NCBI RefSeq assembly: GCF_018446385.1
Contig: NC_056002.1
Coordinates: forward strand, 11,852,894-11,916,893
Source: Zingiber officinale
Taxonomy: Eukaryota > Streptophyta > Magnoliopsida > Zingiberales > Zingiberaceae
Direction of reading: 5' to 3'
Length of the DNA: 64,000 bases
Position 1 is the stretch's first letter; every line of letters begins with the position of its first letter. Positions 11,396 to 22,956 of the stretch are shown piece after piece. The notes below the pieces were generated by a model, which saw nothing but the letters and a program-made list of their open reading frames with translations, searched no databases and was not told the DNA's origin. The translations under genes and the position numbers were made by a program.

Positions 11396-12739
11396 AAATG
11401 GTTAACCCCGGAATCAACAAAAACCTTAGGGGGCGTTTGGTTTGGAAAATATTTTCTATTTTCTATTTCTGTTTTCCTGTTTTCTGTTTCTGTTTTCAGA
11501 AAACAGAAAATGTGTTTGGTATGATATACTGGAATTCTATTTTCTGAAAAAGAAAATTAGAAAATGCGTTTGGTACGTTTATATTGAAAATTTAAAAAAA
11601 TATAGTAAAATGTAAAAAAATTAATAAAATTAAGAATTTTATTAAAATAGAAAATTTTGAAATTAAATTATTTAAACTATATAAATGTTATTTTATACTT
11701 CTATATAAATGTTATTTATCTCAAGTCATCAATCTATAGAGCCTGTCAAGCTCAGCAATCGAGTTCTCTACATGCCACTCGACTAACATTTGATCTCATT
11801 GAGTCACATTACTCAATTCAATATAACCCAAGGAGATGATCCTATTCTTGCGATAAATGTATTTGTAATAGTTGGATAAATGTATTTGTAATAATTGAGA
11901 ACCACTTGCGATAAAAATATATTCGCATTTCACAAAACAATCCAACATGACTTTTGATGACCTTTAGAACTTTGGAATGGGAAAAAGTTCACTTATTCTG
12001 CAATAAGCATGAAACAGTTGTAGTTTCTCCTGGTCTTCTAGTACATGGCACGTTCTACGCGATTGTGATTTGTATCGACAAAATCCTTATCTATGAAAGA
12101 AAGATGAACCTAGATCCTCAAGTGTCTGCATACATTTCAACAAAATTTTAGTGGCAATCACGAATGACCAAATGTACAAGAAAAAAACATGCTTGGAATA
12201 ACTGATAACAAATGACCAAATGACCAAATGTACAAGAAAAATTACTGTGATGATAACTTGTGTATACCTTCATCACAGTAACTTTAGATTGAACCAAACT
12301 CTACATATCATCCAGTTGACATCATTGCTGGCAAAAGCATCATAAATGCATTCGCCAATCTGGAAAGTTAATTACAAAAGACATTAGCTACTTATAAAAA
12401 CAAACTGTTGCGTTCTTTACGCTTTTAGCATTACAAAACTTTAACATCATATAAAAAAAGTTCAAAAAATATCACATAACGTAGAGAAAGCATTACATAT
12501 CATAACATCAAATGAGTGACAATGCTGACCTCTTCCCATTCCACACAATCAACTTTAGAAGTAAAGGAAAGAACTGGAAACAAAAATTAGAAAGTAACAA
12601 ATAAGAATCTAGATGTAGCAGTTATTTGCAAGGAAATGGTATTGAACAATGAAATTATAAAACAGATATAAAATAGATTGTAACATAATATTCAAGGGTA
12701 AAGTTGTCTTTTCTATTCCTTCACAAAAATCAAGAGTCA

Positions 12740-12838
12740 CAGATTATAACAAAAAGCTTCCCATCTGAGCTAATTACAGATTGTAACAAAAAGCTTCCCA
12801 TCTGAGCTAATTACAGATTGTAACAAAAAGCTTCCCAA
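12740..12838. repeat. 37-bp tandem repeat, about 2.7 copies
   Basis: The unit ACAGATTGTAACAAAAAGC followed by TTCCCATCTGAGCTAATT is repeated with almost no differences, just downstream of the transposase stop codon inside the PIF element. Confidence 0.85.
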
Positions 12839-12927
12839 CCAAAATTTAAAACAAAAAACAGCCAATTATAATAGTCATTCATAACAAAATCAAGAGCCAT
12901 AAAAGGCTGAAACCAGACATTAGCTAA

Positions 12928-15177
12928 TTACGGATGATGCTCCATATAATCATTCCACATATGACTTGCAATGTCATCACGTATGTGTCCCATCTGAGCT
13001 GTTTGGCTTGGATCAATTGGAATCGACTCTTGATCACCAAAACTATCTTCAACTCCAGACATGAGCATATCTTCAGATGAATACTCCATAAATAAATTAT
13101 CCATTGCATGATGCCGACGTATGAAATTATGCACCGCACAACATGCAAGTGGAATTAATCTTTGGCTAGTAATTGGATAGTTTGGCATATCTTTTAAAAT
13201 TCGAAATCTTGCCTTAAGCACCCCAATGCTGTTGGAACCCCGAGGTGTTTTGATGTGATCAAACAAGTTAAGTTAGGTCCTGCGTTGTTTAACCCTTGTG
13301 TCTAAGTGTGCAGGAACTTAGGAACACAGGAAGTCGAGCGGAAGACGCGGCTAGCGAGAAGGACGGCACGGGAGAGAGCCGACGGGCTCGGTGCGTCCGA
13401 GGGACGAGGTGTCCGCGGAAGAGTACATCGGTGGACGAGAAGAACGTGCGCGGCGTTCGAGGGACGAGAAACCGGGAAGGAAGGCTGCTCGAGGAGAAGG
13501 CCGGAACATGGGTTCGGGTGAGCCCTATTCCGGATGGCCGAGATCACCCAAGCTAGTGGAGCCGGAACAGAAGACCCGGACCGAGACGAGCTGAACCGAA
13601 GCGGAGCGACCAGACGGAAAAAGTCAACCAGAGTTGACTTTTGGGGTCCGGGGCGCCCGGAATGAGGTTTTTGACCAGATCGAGTCAAACTCGATCTGAA
13701 CGTTGGGGGATAAAGTTTTATCCCCCCAGGGCGCCCGGAACCCTTCCAGGCGCCCCGACCAAGGCTATAAATATAGCCTTGGTCCAGAAGCAAATCAATT
13801 AATCAGAACAACGAACTTGTAATCAACTTCTGTGTGCTTTACTTTTCTTCTTGTACGTTCAACGCTGTAAGAGGCTACTCCGCCCAGAGGAGAATCAGAT
13901 AGTGCGCTTACATTCCTTGGATTAGCAATCCCCTGATTGCAAACCAAGTAAAACTCCAGTGTCTGTTTTTCTTTACTTAGTCTCTTTTATTTATTTATTA
14001 CAAGTGTTCATTATATAGTTGAAATCCGAGAAAGGTTCGTGTTTTAATTTGTAGGGCAATTCACCCCTCCCCTCTTGCCGGCCTCCAAAGGGACCAACAA
14101 ATGCATCGCTCAATAATATTACGACATGTGCTATGCCTATAATTGAACAACTCTTCCTTCCCCCTTGGTCTGCCTTGCCGTCGATAATCTCTCAAGTGAT
14201 AGCGTTGACCTCGATACGGAGCAAGAAACCCCGGCATATTTGGGTAACCAGAATCAACCAAATAAAATTGATCTGTGATAGTATTATCATATTAATTAAT
14301 AATGTAAAATACCTACATAAATGAATATATATAGAGCATTTTTTCTATTACTTACCACCGCAAGGTTTAGGAAAATGATTTTCATGCCTAGTCAAAGCGT
14401 CTATGAACACCCTTGAATCATTTGTTGTCCCCTCCCAGCCTGTATACACAAATGTAAAAAGCATATCGAAATCGCATACAAGCATCACATTTTGTGTGAC
14501 AATAACCTTTCTACCACGAAAAGATGTTTGAATTGATGTCGGTGCCCATGCCGATACGTGAGTTCCATCAATAGCTCCAAGACAATTCTAAAAATACACA
14601 ATGTCTTAGTAAAGATATGTTGTTAATGTAACTAGATACATTAGGGTAAAATATATACCTTAAAATATGGAAACCACTTTGGATTATGCAATATGTGAGG
14701 ATGGACACCATTGTGTTCATATGGTCGAATAATATGTGTGCCCAATGTACAAACAGCTCGTAAAACTCGTTTGAACCACTTGCTACAAGCGTACAATGAA
14801 TGTTGAAATCGATCTGCACATATTCGATGTCGTGTGTTGTGCCCGATGATTAGTAAGAACATAGCGACACCTTCTTCAACAGTAACTTTCTTTCCATCTT
14901 GTAATAGATTCATCTCTTTTAATGTCCTACAAAAATTCACGAACACATGTTTCGACATACGAAAATTATCAAAGCAAACTTGAGGGTGCCCATCAAGTAT
15001 TTCTTGAATATACATCCTCCCAGTAAGAGATGACGTTCGACAAGGCATCCGATCAATAGATCTATGAAACTGAGTCATTTCATGAAAAAAATCATTTGCA
15101 TGGCTCAAAATAAGAAGCAAATTGATATCTGAGCCTAATTCATCATAGTCATCAGATTCATCATCAGAGTTTGACAT
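12928..15177 (-). CDS. PIF/Harbinger DDE transposase, split by a solo LTR
   Basis: Minus-strand gene with three exons: 15177-14659, 14587-14356 and 14272-12928, the last interrupted by the LTR at 13230-14099. Junctions follow GT-AG. The protein would be 406 residues without the LTR, usual for the family. Catalytic landmarks are present: GAIDGTH (first Asp), GTTNDSRVF (second Asp) and NIIERC followed by GVLKARF (Glu). PYRGQRYHL and CCAVHNFIR are further family signatures. The product cuts and pastes DNA at the GGGGGCGTTTGG ends, normally with the Myb-like partner at 15478-16495. The LTR sits immediately after the catalytic Glu motif, so this copy should no longer make full enzyme. The start MSNSDDES was chosen because an acidic N-terminus is common; an upstream in-frame ATG lies at 15213. 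Confidence 0.85.
13230..14099 (+). mobile_element. Solo LTR inside the transposase gene
   Basis: An 870-bp segment runs TGTTGGAACCCC to GGGACCAACA and is flanked by AATGC on both sides (13225-13229 and 14100-14104). No internal region is present, so this is a solo LTR left by recombination. TATA-like TATAAATATAG lies near 13765. The same family is seen at 3385-4326 and, on the minus strand, at 6405-7411 where a primer site and UBN2 gag follow, which assigns it to Ty1/copia. The perfect target duplication and clean split of the transposase suggest a young insertion. Confidence 0.92.
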
Positions 15178-15477
15178 GATCTGCAATAAATCAATATTAA
15201 ACTCAGCACACATGTATAAAATTAATTATGAATTGAGGCAAACCAATAAACAATTAAAATTTAAAAAGCATGACATAGTCATCAACATTGAATTTCAAAA
15301 TATCAAATATGTCTTAAACATTCAATCCACAAAATAGCAAATATGTCTTACACATTCAAGTCACAAAATCAAAAACCATCATTACTTAAAAAGTCTCTGG
15401 CTAGGTAATAAAAGCAATCCCCATGAACTTGTCAACATATGACCCTACACACGGTCGAGATTGAGGCAATCCAACCA

Positions 15478-16495
15478 TCAGACTCTCCTATTTGATGGAA
15501 TTTTCATGAAAACCTCTCGTAGCCAAGGTTTACCGAAAGCTTCTGTAGCTTTTGTGTACACTTGGTTTGATAAGTCATCCATCTGATTTAAAACCTGCAT
15601 GCACATATCTATAGAGTAAGGATCACTGAACCCGCTCGTTCCAGTAGAGGAAGAAATTTCTTGTTCGCGTTCTAACTTAGTAGCCCTCAAATCCAGGTAT
15701 TTTTGCCTAGCAATAGATTCTTGACTCAGGTGTTGCAAGGTATCACTCCACTTGTCCATATAAGCAACATATTTTTCAGTTTTTGAACGCTTAGGATCTT
15801 TTCGTCGATGACTCTCAGTTGATTCTGTACTACGACGTCGGCGATTGTTAGGTTCCCCTCCAACGTCCTCATTCTCGTCATCGACAACTTCAACATATGA
15901 GCTGACACCTCTGTTAATGAATGCTTCTTCGAGCTCTCTCTCTTCATCAGATGTGGGAGGTAATTGAGTAGAAGCTCTATGCATATCACTAGTTGCAGTC
16001 GTCCCGCCGAAAATTTCACTAAGAATGTGAAAATGATCACATCCTTCCTTTCGTATTGACTTATACTCCTTTTTATTTTTCTGTTCCATTGATTACAAAA
16101 AAATACATTTTATTATACATAAACATACAATAAAATTATATATTTGATAAGATATAAGTATTTACCAGATAAAATTCTGCCCACACTTCCTCTGGAGCAT
16201 TCACTTTATTGGTGTCAGGATCCATTGTCACACCAGTATGCGCAAGCAATGCTGCAAAAAGACGTTGTCTTGTGCGTAGACGATTCCATTTACCTTTGAG
16301 CCTTTCTACACCATAATTCTTGTTCGTAACCTGATATAATTCTTTGTTGATCTCCTCCCAAACCGTATTAGTGAAGGTAGATGTTTGTAACTTATTGTGC
16401 TTCACTTTTTCATAAATGATATCGACAAACATGGCAACATTTGTCTTTGACCAATCATACTTCTCAATTTCGATACTTGAATTATGCCCTCCCAT
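15478..16495 (-). CDS. Myb/SANT-like DNA-binding protein of the PIF/Harbinger element
   Basis: Minus-strand gene with two exons, 16495-16166 and 16080-15478, joined across a GT-AG intron; about 310 residues. Residues about 12-110 form a Myb/SANT-like (Myb_DNA-bind_3 type) domain with W15, the run RLKGKWNRLRTR and W near 105 (EEVWAEFYL). The second exon begins with the usual FRK-type continuation (SIRKEGCDHFHILSEIFG) and then a basic stretch RRRRSTESTES. In this superfamily such a protein (ORF1) binds the transposon ends and brings the transposase into the nucleus. The gene lies upstream of, and co-directional with, the transposase. The start at MGGHNSS was preferred over an upstream hydrophobic ATG at 16552. 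Confidence 0.82.
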
Positions 16496-16889
16496 AATGT
16501 AATCTCTAAAAATTGCCAATATTAAAGCCGACATAAAAATGTAGAGCAACATATATTAGAAAATGTAATGCCCAAAGCAATACCCTAAGCAAGTTAAAGC
16601 ATGTAGAGAAAAAAAATTGGTATGTACATCCAAGTCTTATGTCATTGACTTGTAATTCATGCATACCTCTATAATGAACTTTATTTTTACTATTTCATAT
16701 TATAAGACTGGGCCTCAAGATCTGACACTATCTTTTTACTATATGGTGCTTACAAAACAAAACTGCATTTTCAGAAACATTATTTGGCCTTTCAGGTTCA
16801 AATTAGAATGAAAAAGTGAATAGAACAAGTGGAAAAAATTTGAAGTTAAACAGAAGGATCAAAAAATCAACGGGTTGTTTACTCACAAC

Positions 16890-17157
16890 TCTGACTGATG
16901 AAACAACAAAATCTCTTCCCGGAGGATCTAACACATTAGATGACACTCTGATCGTATAGTAGCCATCTTCTTTCAATAGTTTCTGCAGCAAATTAAATTT
17001 AACGATTCAGTGTCCATTCTATTACTCATCTAAATTCCAGTCGCACACAAAAAAGACATTTTTCTTCTAAAGCAAATTACCTTGAAAGCCTTCTTTTCTT
17101 CCTCTGTCAGTGCGTTTCTGGAGAACCTCTTTTCTAGTAAGTTGATGCCCCAATGTA
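16890..17157 (-). pseudogene. Captured EMC10-like exon fragments in the PIF element
   Basis: Two exon-like pieces on the minus strand: about 17157-17081 (KRFSRNALTEEEKKAFK, then a GT donor) and 16982 to about 16890 (after a CAG acceptor: KLLKEDGYYTIRV, then SNVLDPPGRDFVVSSVR). Read in order they match, from memory, the middle of plant ER membrane protein complex subunit 10. Upstream and downstream parts of the gene are missing, and the intron between the two pieces is kept, so capture was at DNA level. It is not part of a normal PIF/Harbinger gene set. Identity rests on recall; a database comparison would settle it. Confidence 0.65.
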
Positions 17158-17159
17158 GA

Positions 17160-17450
17160 GAAAACAAGGGCACGGTGAAATAGAAAGGGGAGGGGAGAAG
17201 GAGGTTCGGCCGGCGGCGGGTCGAGCGTCACCGGCGCCGCGATGAAGAAGGAGAAAGGGGAACGGAGAGGGCTCGGGTCGGTGCTGAGAGGCGGCGATGG
17301 AGACAGCTAGGGTTCGGCGTCGCTAGGGGGAAGCCGGCGTGGTGGAGAAAGGGAAAACTAGGGCACGGTGAAATAGAAAAGGGAGGGGAGAAGGAGGCTC
17401 GGCCGGCGGCGGGTCGAGCGTAGCCGGCGCCGCGATGAAGAAGGGGAAAG
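17160..17450. repeat. GC-rich tandem duplication of about 187 bp
   Basis: GGGCACGGTGAAATAGAAA, GGTTCGGCCGGCGGCGGG and GCGCCGCGATGAAGAAGG occur at about 17168-17260 and again at about 17355-17447. The tract is far more GC-rich than the rest of the PIF element and may be captured promoter or 5' UTR sequence, perhaps with the EMC10-like exons. Confidence 0.7.
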
Positions 17451-17895
17451 GGTAATCACCGTCGCGAGAGAGGGGAGAAAGAAATAAAGAAAAGGAAATG
17501 CGCTGCAGCAGCGCGTTTTCTCACGGAGGCAGTGCGCGTTTTCTCATTTTTGATATTTGAGTGCATTTTCCCATTTTCGTTAGAAAATGATAAACTAGCG
17601 TTTTCTATTTTTCTAGGAAATGACTTTTCATTTTCCAGAAAACGGAAATGAAAAACACACACCAAACAACTATTTCCAAAAAAAAAAGAAAATGAAAATG
17701 GGAAAATATCAAACCAAACGCAGCCTTAGTTTTCTGAGGTTTTCCGATTCCGGGTTGCATGACCCTTTTGCTGACATGTCGGGCATGGAACATTACTTGG
17801 GAATCATCGAATACCTAAACCAAACAAGATTTTTGTTGATAACCTTGGATGGATAACCAAGGTTATCAAGAATAACCTCGAACCAAACGCACCCT

Positions 17896-18760
17896 GAGAG
17901 ACGTCAGGACTTGAGCCAGCTCTATCGGCTTGAGCCAGCTCTATCGGCGTTATCTCTTCGATACTCAAATTATTTATAGATGATCATATTCAGATTAGTG
18001 AAGATGACTGATTAGGAATGATGACTCTGATGTTAATCAAATAAAGATTCTTCACTTTTCGAAGATGCTTTTGAGGCGTTCTTATTTTTCAAAAAGAGCG
18101 TTAGTTGTCGGGTCAAGAAAGAGGTCTCTGATGTTGGCTCTCCGATACTCAAGTCAATAATCGAGTAGATGAATAGTAGAATGAACAGAACAGTAACTAT
18201 AAGCATGTAAAAATATGTAGTATCGCATATCTACGCTGGTAAATAAAGACCCCCTTTTATAGTACCCTACGGTATCTTTACACGAATCTCAAAATATTTC
18301 CCCAAAAGGTTAGACCATAAAAAGGCTCTGACATATTTTCTAAAATAAGCTCGCAATCTCTGCGATTGACAGGGTGGAAGATTCGAATATGTAGATTACA
18401 TGCAGAATATTCTTTGTCACTCGTGACACAAAATACTAAAAAGGAATACGAGGCCGATGGGCTACAGGGCCTACAATAGCCTACTTTGGGCAATCGACCG
18501 AGTCACTTAATAGTTCGACCGACCATCCCTTTCAAGGGCTACCCAATCAGCTTTTATGAATGTGGCCGATGACTCGACCTTCACTTGGCTTCTTCAGTTG
18601 AGTTTGAAAACTTAAACAGATTGAGTGTCTAGTTGCTTTGATCGGATCGTCCGATCGGTTCGACCACTCTATCAAGCTGATTCACTAAATTATTTCTGAA
18701 TCAGGGATAAAACTGACTCGGCGGAATGTTGACTTGGCTCAAAGCTCCATGAACGTCGTG
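17896..18760 (-). mobile_element. Probable minus-strand LTR fragment
   Basis: A CTATAAAAGGGGG TATA-type promoter reads on the minus strand near 18250-18265, and short LTR-like words (TCGGTCGA, CCGATCGG) are present. No clear ends or coding region are seen. A 22-bp direct repeat (TTGAGCCAGCTCTATCGGC) stands at about 17912-17948. Confidence 0.35.
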
Positions 18761-19805
18761 TGTTGGATTGAAAGTGCGCTAGAGGGAGGGGTGAATAACA
18801 CTCGTGACCTTTTCACGCTTTTCGTAGAACGTTTCGAGTTTAAAGTGCAACGAGAAATAAGAAAGTAAGCAGAAGAAAAGAAATTTTTACTTAGTTTGGA
18901 GTTTGTGGCGACTCCTACTCCAAGGCCTGTACATTAACATGCTTTTGTTGGACAATCACAAATCAATCTAGAAGTTATAGATAAAATTTGAATTTAAGTA
19001 CAAGTGAAATGTAAAACAATACCAATGACTTCGAAGTAGGTCTTGAGCGTAGTCATCGTCGAAACAATGTTCGGGCATCATAGAGTCATTTTCTGAGCAG
19101 TGTGCAAGAGAGAAACTTCTTTGAATTGATGTCCTGAAGGTGTTGGTCGAACCCTCCTTTTATAGCTCCATCCGGGCACTTGGACTCCTCCTTGAGTGCC
19201 CCTACTGGGTTGACGTGGCGTGCTCTTGTCAAAATTTCATCCAACAAACTCTATCTACTCCTGGCGCCTGAACTGTGACGTGTGGCAGTCAATCCCGTGG
19301 GGCACCTCAGCTCACGCAGGTGCCTGGATTTGCCCTAGTTTGGGCATCTGGACCATGTCCGGGTGCATGGATGTTATTTTACAGCCAACTTGCAATTTCA
19401 ATCACTTGTACCACAAAGTTAGAGACAAACAATAATATGTAAAGTAAAGTAATATTTGACAGTCTTTAGATTGTCCAGTCTTGACTTTGAGTTTTGCTGA
19501 AACTCTAGGTCGAACTGACATCTACTATTCCTTCTACGGAGAACACATCCTCACTTTCTACTCTCAAGAGAATTTATCTTTTGTCAAACCAGTCCTCTAA
19601 ACCATTTGGACTTTTGCTCAGCATCTGAGACTTCAAGACTCTCACCTAGTATCCCTAACCCTAGGATTTCCTACATGGTGTTCGCTACCTGTAGAACTTT
19701 CATCTAGTGTCCTCGACCCTAGGATTTTTGCCTGATGTCCTTGACCTGCCTTGCCTAGTCTCAAGGATCAGGATTTCCTTGCATAGTCACAACTAGGACT
19801 TCTTA
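18761..19805 (-). mobile_element. Minus-strand LTR, 3' part
   Basis: TGTTGGATTGAAAGTGCGC followed by GAGGGAGGGGTGAAT is the inverted end of a copia-type LTR (ends CACCCCTCCCTC...CCAACA). The body contains CCTAG/CTAGG units like those of other LTRs here. It stops where a Tekay-like LTR starts at 19806. The stretch 24112-24436 may be its missing beginning. Confidence 0.55.
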
Positions 19806-22260
19806 TGTAAACTACGACACCCAAATAATAATTATATAATAAGGTTATTGGAGAAATAATCTTATTGGATTTATTGAAAATTTTTTTTTGGATTTTAATG
19901 GAGGTTGTATGACTCATTTCGAGGGGATGAATTGGTGGGGCTAAGCGGAGTCTATTTGGAATACCCATTTAAGTTGAGAGTTAATTAAGAAGTTAACTTA
20001 GGATTTAATTAAGTTGACCTAAGTATTTAATTAAAAACCTTAATCCCTAAATTTCCAATTTCTTCTCCCGAAGCCTATTCTCGCGCGACATCCTCTTCCC
20101 TGACACCGGCGCCATAGGGAGTTGATCGCCGGTGGTTGAGCATCCTTCTCCTCCATCGGTGGAGTTCGTCTGGCGGTCGTTCTTCCTCCCGAGTCGTCGT
20201 ATCTGCGCGGGCAGTATCTCGGTCGAAAGAGGGGAGATTCGAGCCCTAGATTACGGTCGCTGATGCAAATCCTCCCTTCCAGAGCTGCCACCATCATCTC
20301 CGAGCCGTCCCGATCATCTTCCCTTCTTCACTATTGGCGCAACCCCTCCTTTCTCTCGATCTTGAGGGTGTTGATCGCTCCTCATCATCGGATCTTGGAC
20401 CAAGGAGGTCCAACGCCGTCTCTTTCCACCAGAGTATTTTCTACCATTCTCGGAGCCCTGCCCTAGCCTGGGTCAGCATCGCGTTACTCTCTATATTGCC
20501 AGTGTCACCCTACCTTCTACTGTTGCTCATGATCACAATAGTAGCATTCATCCGAGAGGAGTTTATGGAACTGGATTGATTCTTGAAGGTAATTGGTTAA
20601 CCCTAGCATTAGATTTGGGCATTTGATCTTGGTGTAGTGTTGATTTGGGGTTGTTGTTCGGTAAGTAGTGGCTTCGCTTGACTCCGACCTCCATATTTCT
20701 GATCGTTTGTAGCCATCTTTACCGGATCCGTTGTCGCCTCGGGCTGTTGAAGACGAAGAGGTAATGAGAGCAATGTGCTAACTAGAATTGAGTTGTTATT
20801 AGATTGGTTTAATGGTTTCTATCTGATTAATGAGATGTTATGGATGTTTGGATTTGATTAGTGTGTATTGATTTTAGAAGATGACCATGATTAAATTGAT
20901 TAACTCATGAGTAGGATTGAAGTGAATGATTGTGGATTTAGTTAAACCTAATTGGATTAAGGAATTAGGTTAATTATTTCGGTTAGGGTTTTCCCTAATT
21001 AGATTGGGGAGTTTATTTAGCTATTTGCTACCTATGTAATTAGCTAAATATATTATGTGATCGCAGGATTTTGTTTCGAGGCGAGCGTCTCGACGTGGGA
21101 TTGGTTTATCTAACACGGTCAACAGACAAAGGCGGGTATTTCTTCCTTGGCCTCTATGTAGTTTTCTTGATCTTAGTGCATGGTTATTATGTGATGGTTT
21201 AGGTTGCTTTACTTTATATCATGTTCGTTTGTTGCTTTCCTGCTTGATACTTATGCTTAACTCTTGTGATGATCTATTTAATTCTTATACAGTCTACACT
21301 TTGGTTATCTATACTCTGTGATATTTTTACATGTAGAGTATGTATGGTAGGAGATATTTCGTTGGTGGTGTTCATATGATGATTGCCCATTTGTATGTCG
21401 TGTATACATTTGTCTGGTGTGATGATTTGAGGAGTTGTGTTGATTGTATATTTGTTGTATATACATGTGTCTAATGTGTTTTACTGGAGGATACATGTTG
21501 ATCGTACCTATGTTCTGTGTACATCTGTCTAGTGGGATTATTGGAGATTTTTGGTTGATTATACATGTGTAGTTGTGTACATATGTTTGGTAGGATATGT
21601 GGACGTATCATGACGATTATATTCATGTTGTGGGGTACTTATGTGGATTTGGAGGTTGTATTGATGATGACAGTGTCTGTATCATGATTATATATATATC
21701 ATGTTCATCATTCATTGCATGTTGTCGACCATTGTGTCACTTGTGTGAGAGAGTCGTCAGTCGTTTTGGTTTAGCGCCGCACACTCGACCACTCATGGGT
21801 AGTGGTAGCTGGAGCAGTTGCCGCTCGTCCTGTCGTGCCACCAGGTCACGAGGTTTGTGAGATCTGGCGTTGTGAGTAGTAGGGACCCTGATGCTATGTA
21901 GTTAGATAACTACTAGCGGACTGTTCGCCTCGACCACTCTATAGTGGGCTGAAGGGTAGTACAGTCGTCACAGACCTAAGTCTCTCGGACATACAAGGGT
22001 CATGGTGTTTAGAGAGGTGGCGGGGGGACTATGGAGCATGCATACGCATATGCATATGATGCGCGGTGCATTTGTGGAGTTATATATTTGCATACATGCC
22101 TAGTAGATACTACTTACATGTGATTGTGATTGTTGCACTTGTTTGAGATATGATTGTTACATATGATTGTCATGTTGCATACATGTCATTTATTTTACAT
22201 GTATATGCAGTTGTATTTATATTGCACAGGTGTTATGAGTGGGTTTATTTTACATGTATA
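19806..22260 (+). mobile_element. Tekay/Del-like Ty3/gypsy LTR relic
   Basis: Begins TGTAAACTACGACACCC, similar to Del/Tekay LTR starts, and has the long GC-rich leader with CCGGTGGTTGAG and CCTCCATCGGTGG of such LTRs, then ACATG/GCATA-rich sequence that resembles 32689-32903 and 36945-37183. No coding domain is seen. The right end is unclear. Confidence 0.4.
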
Positions 22261-22956
22261 TTACATCTTTGGAATTATAAAGTTTTTAAAATATATAATT
22301 CAAAATTACCTTGAAAGATATTTTAAATACTTGCATCATCTAAAAAGTCTATTTTCAAAATTGTATTTCAAAATTATTTTTTTTTAACTTAAATGTTTTA
22401 AAAATCTCTTTGATAAATATCTTTAGAATATTTTGAAAAATTATTTCATTTAAAATTATCTTCTCTCTGTGCGGAAATTCTTACAAAAATTATCTTTGAA
22501 AAATGTTTTTGAAAAATTTAAACATTTAAAAAATATTTCCAAAATTTTAAAACTCCTTTCGAATTTTTCTGGTAATTCTTTCACAAGTCACTATATAAAA
22601 TCTTTTAAATATCATTGTATAAATTATTTTACCAAATTTTTTTTAAAAAAAACCTTGCAAAATTTTCTTAAAAACATTTATTCCTCCCTCCAATGAACCT
22701 GAGTTTTTACTTTTGTCAAGTTGTTCAAAATCTAGCTTTAGTTTCGTAAATGCACCAACTCCTTGATCAAATTGCTATCATTTCTACTTGATGCATAGTA
22801 TTAATTTTTTTGATGTATGTCAAAGGAGGAGGGATAGTGGGATAGATTAGAAAAATCAAATCATGTTAACTCACTTTACTCAATTTTTAATGCTTTCTTA
22901 ATTACATTTTTTTCTAACTTTAATCCAGATTGTCATTACATTAAAAAGGGGGAGAT
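22261..22956 (+). other. AT-rich stretch and 3' internal end of a SIRE-like element
   Basis: About 22261-22690 is AT-rich without recognisable features. About 22700-22956 has the non-coding tail typical before a SIRE-type 3' LTR and ends in the purine tract AAAAAGGGGGAGAT. Confidence 0.45.

Larger units (their letters stand above)
11429..17725 (-). mobile_element. Autonomous-type PIF/Harbinger transposon
   Basis: The left end GGGGGCGTTTGGTTTGG matches the inverted right end GGCTGCGTTTGGTTTGA, flanked by the 3-bp duplication TTA (11426-11428 and 17726-17728). It holds the two genes typical of the superfamily, both on the minus strand: a Myb/SANT-like protein (16495-15478) and a DDE transposase (15177-12928). 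It also carries an EMC10-like host fragment (17157-16890), a GC-rich duplicated tract and a nested solo LTR (13230-14099). Length without the LTR is about 5.4 kb. Apart from the LTR insertion both genes look open, so the element was probably active recently. Confidence 0.88.
10705..17894. mobile_element. Outer PIF/Harbinger-type element (MITE-like), interrupted
   Basis: The left end GGGTGCGTTTGGTTC and right end GAACCAAACGCACCC are perfect inverted copies. Flanks are TAA (left) and TGA (right), close to the 3-bp TWA target of PIF/Harbinger. Its own sequence is only about 10705-11428 and 17726-17894, so it was a non-coding MITE-like element of roughly 0.9 kb before another PIF element landed in it. 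Both ends carry hairpins built on TAACCTTGGTTAT. Confidence 0.75.

Noticed and set aside
22154-22696. Short open frames rich in Lys, Phe, Ile
   Set aside because: AT-rich repeat DNA; no start context, domain or neighbour supports a gene.
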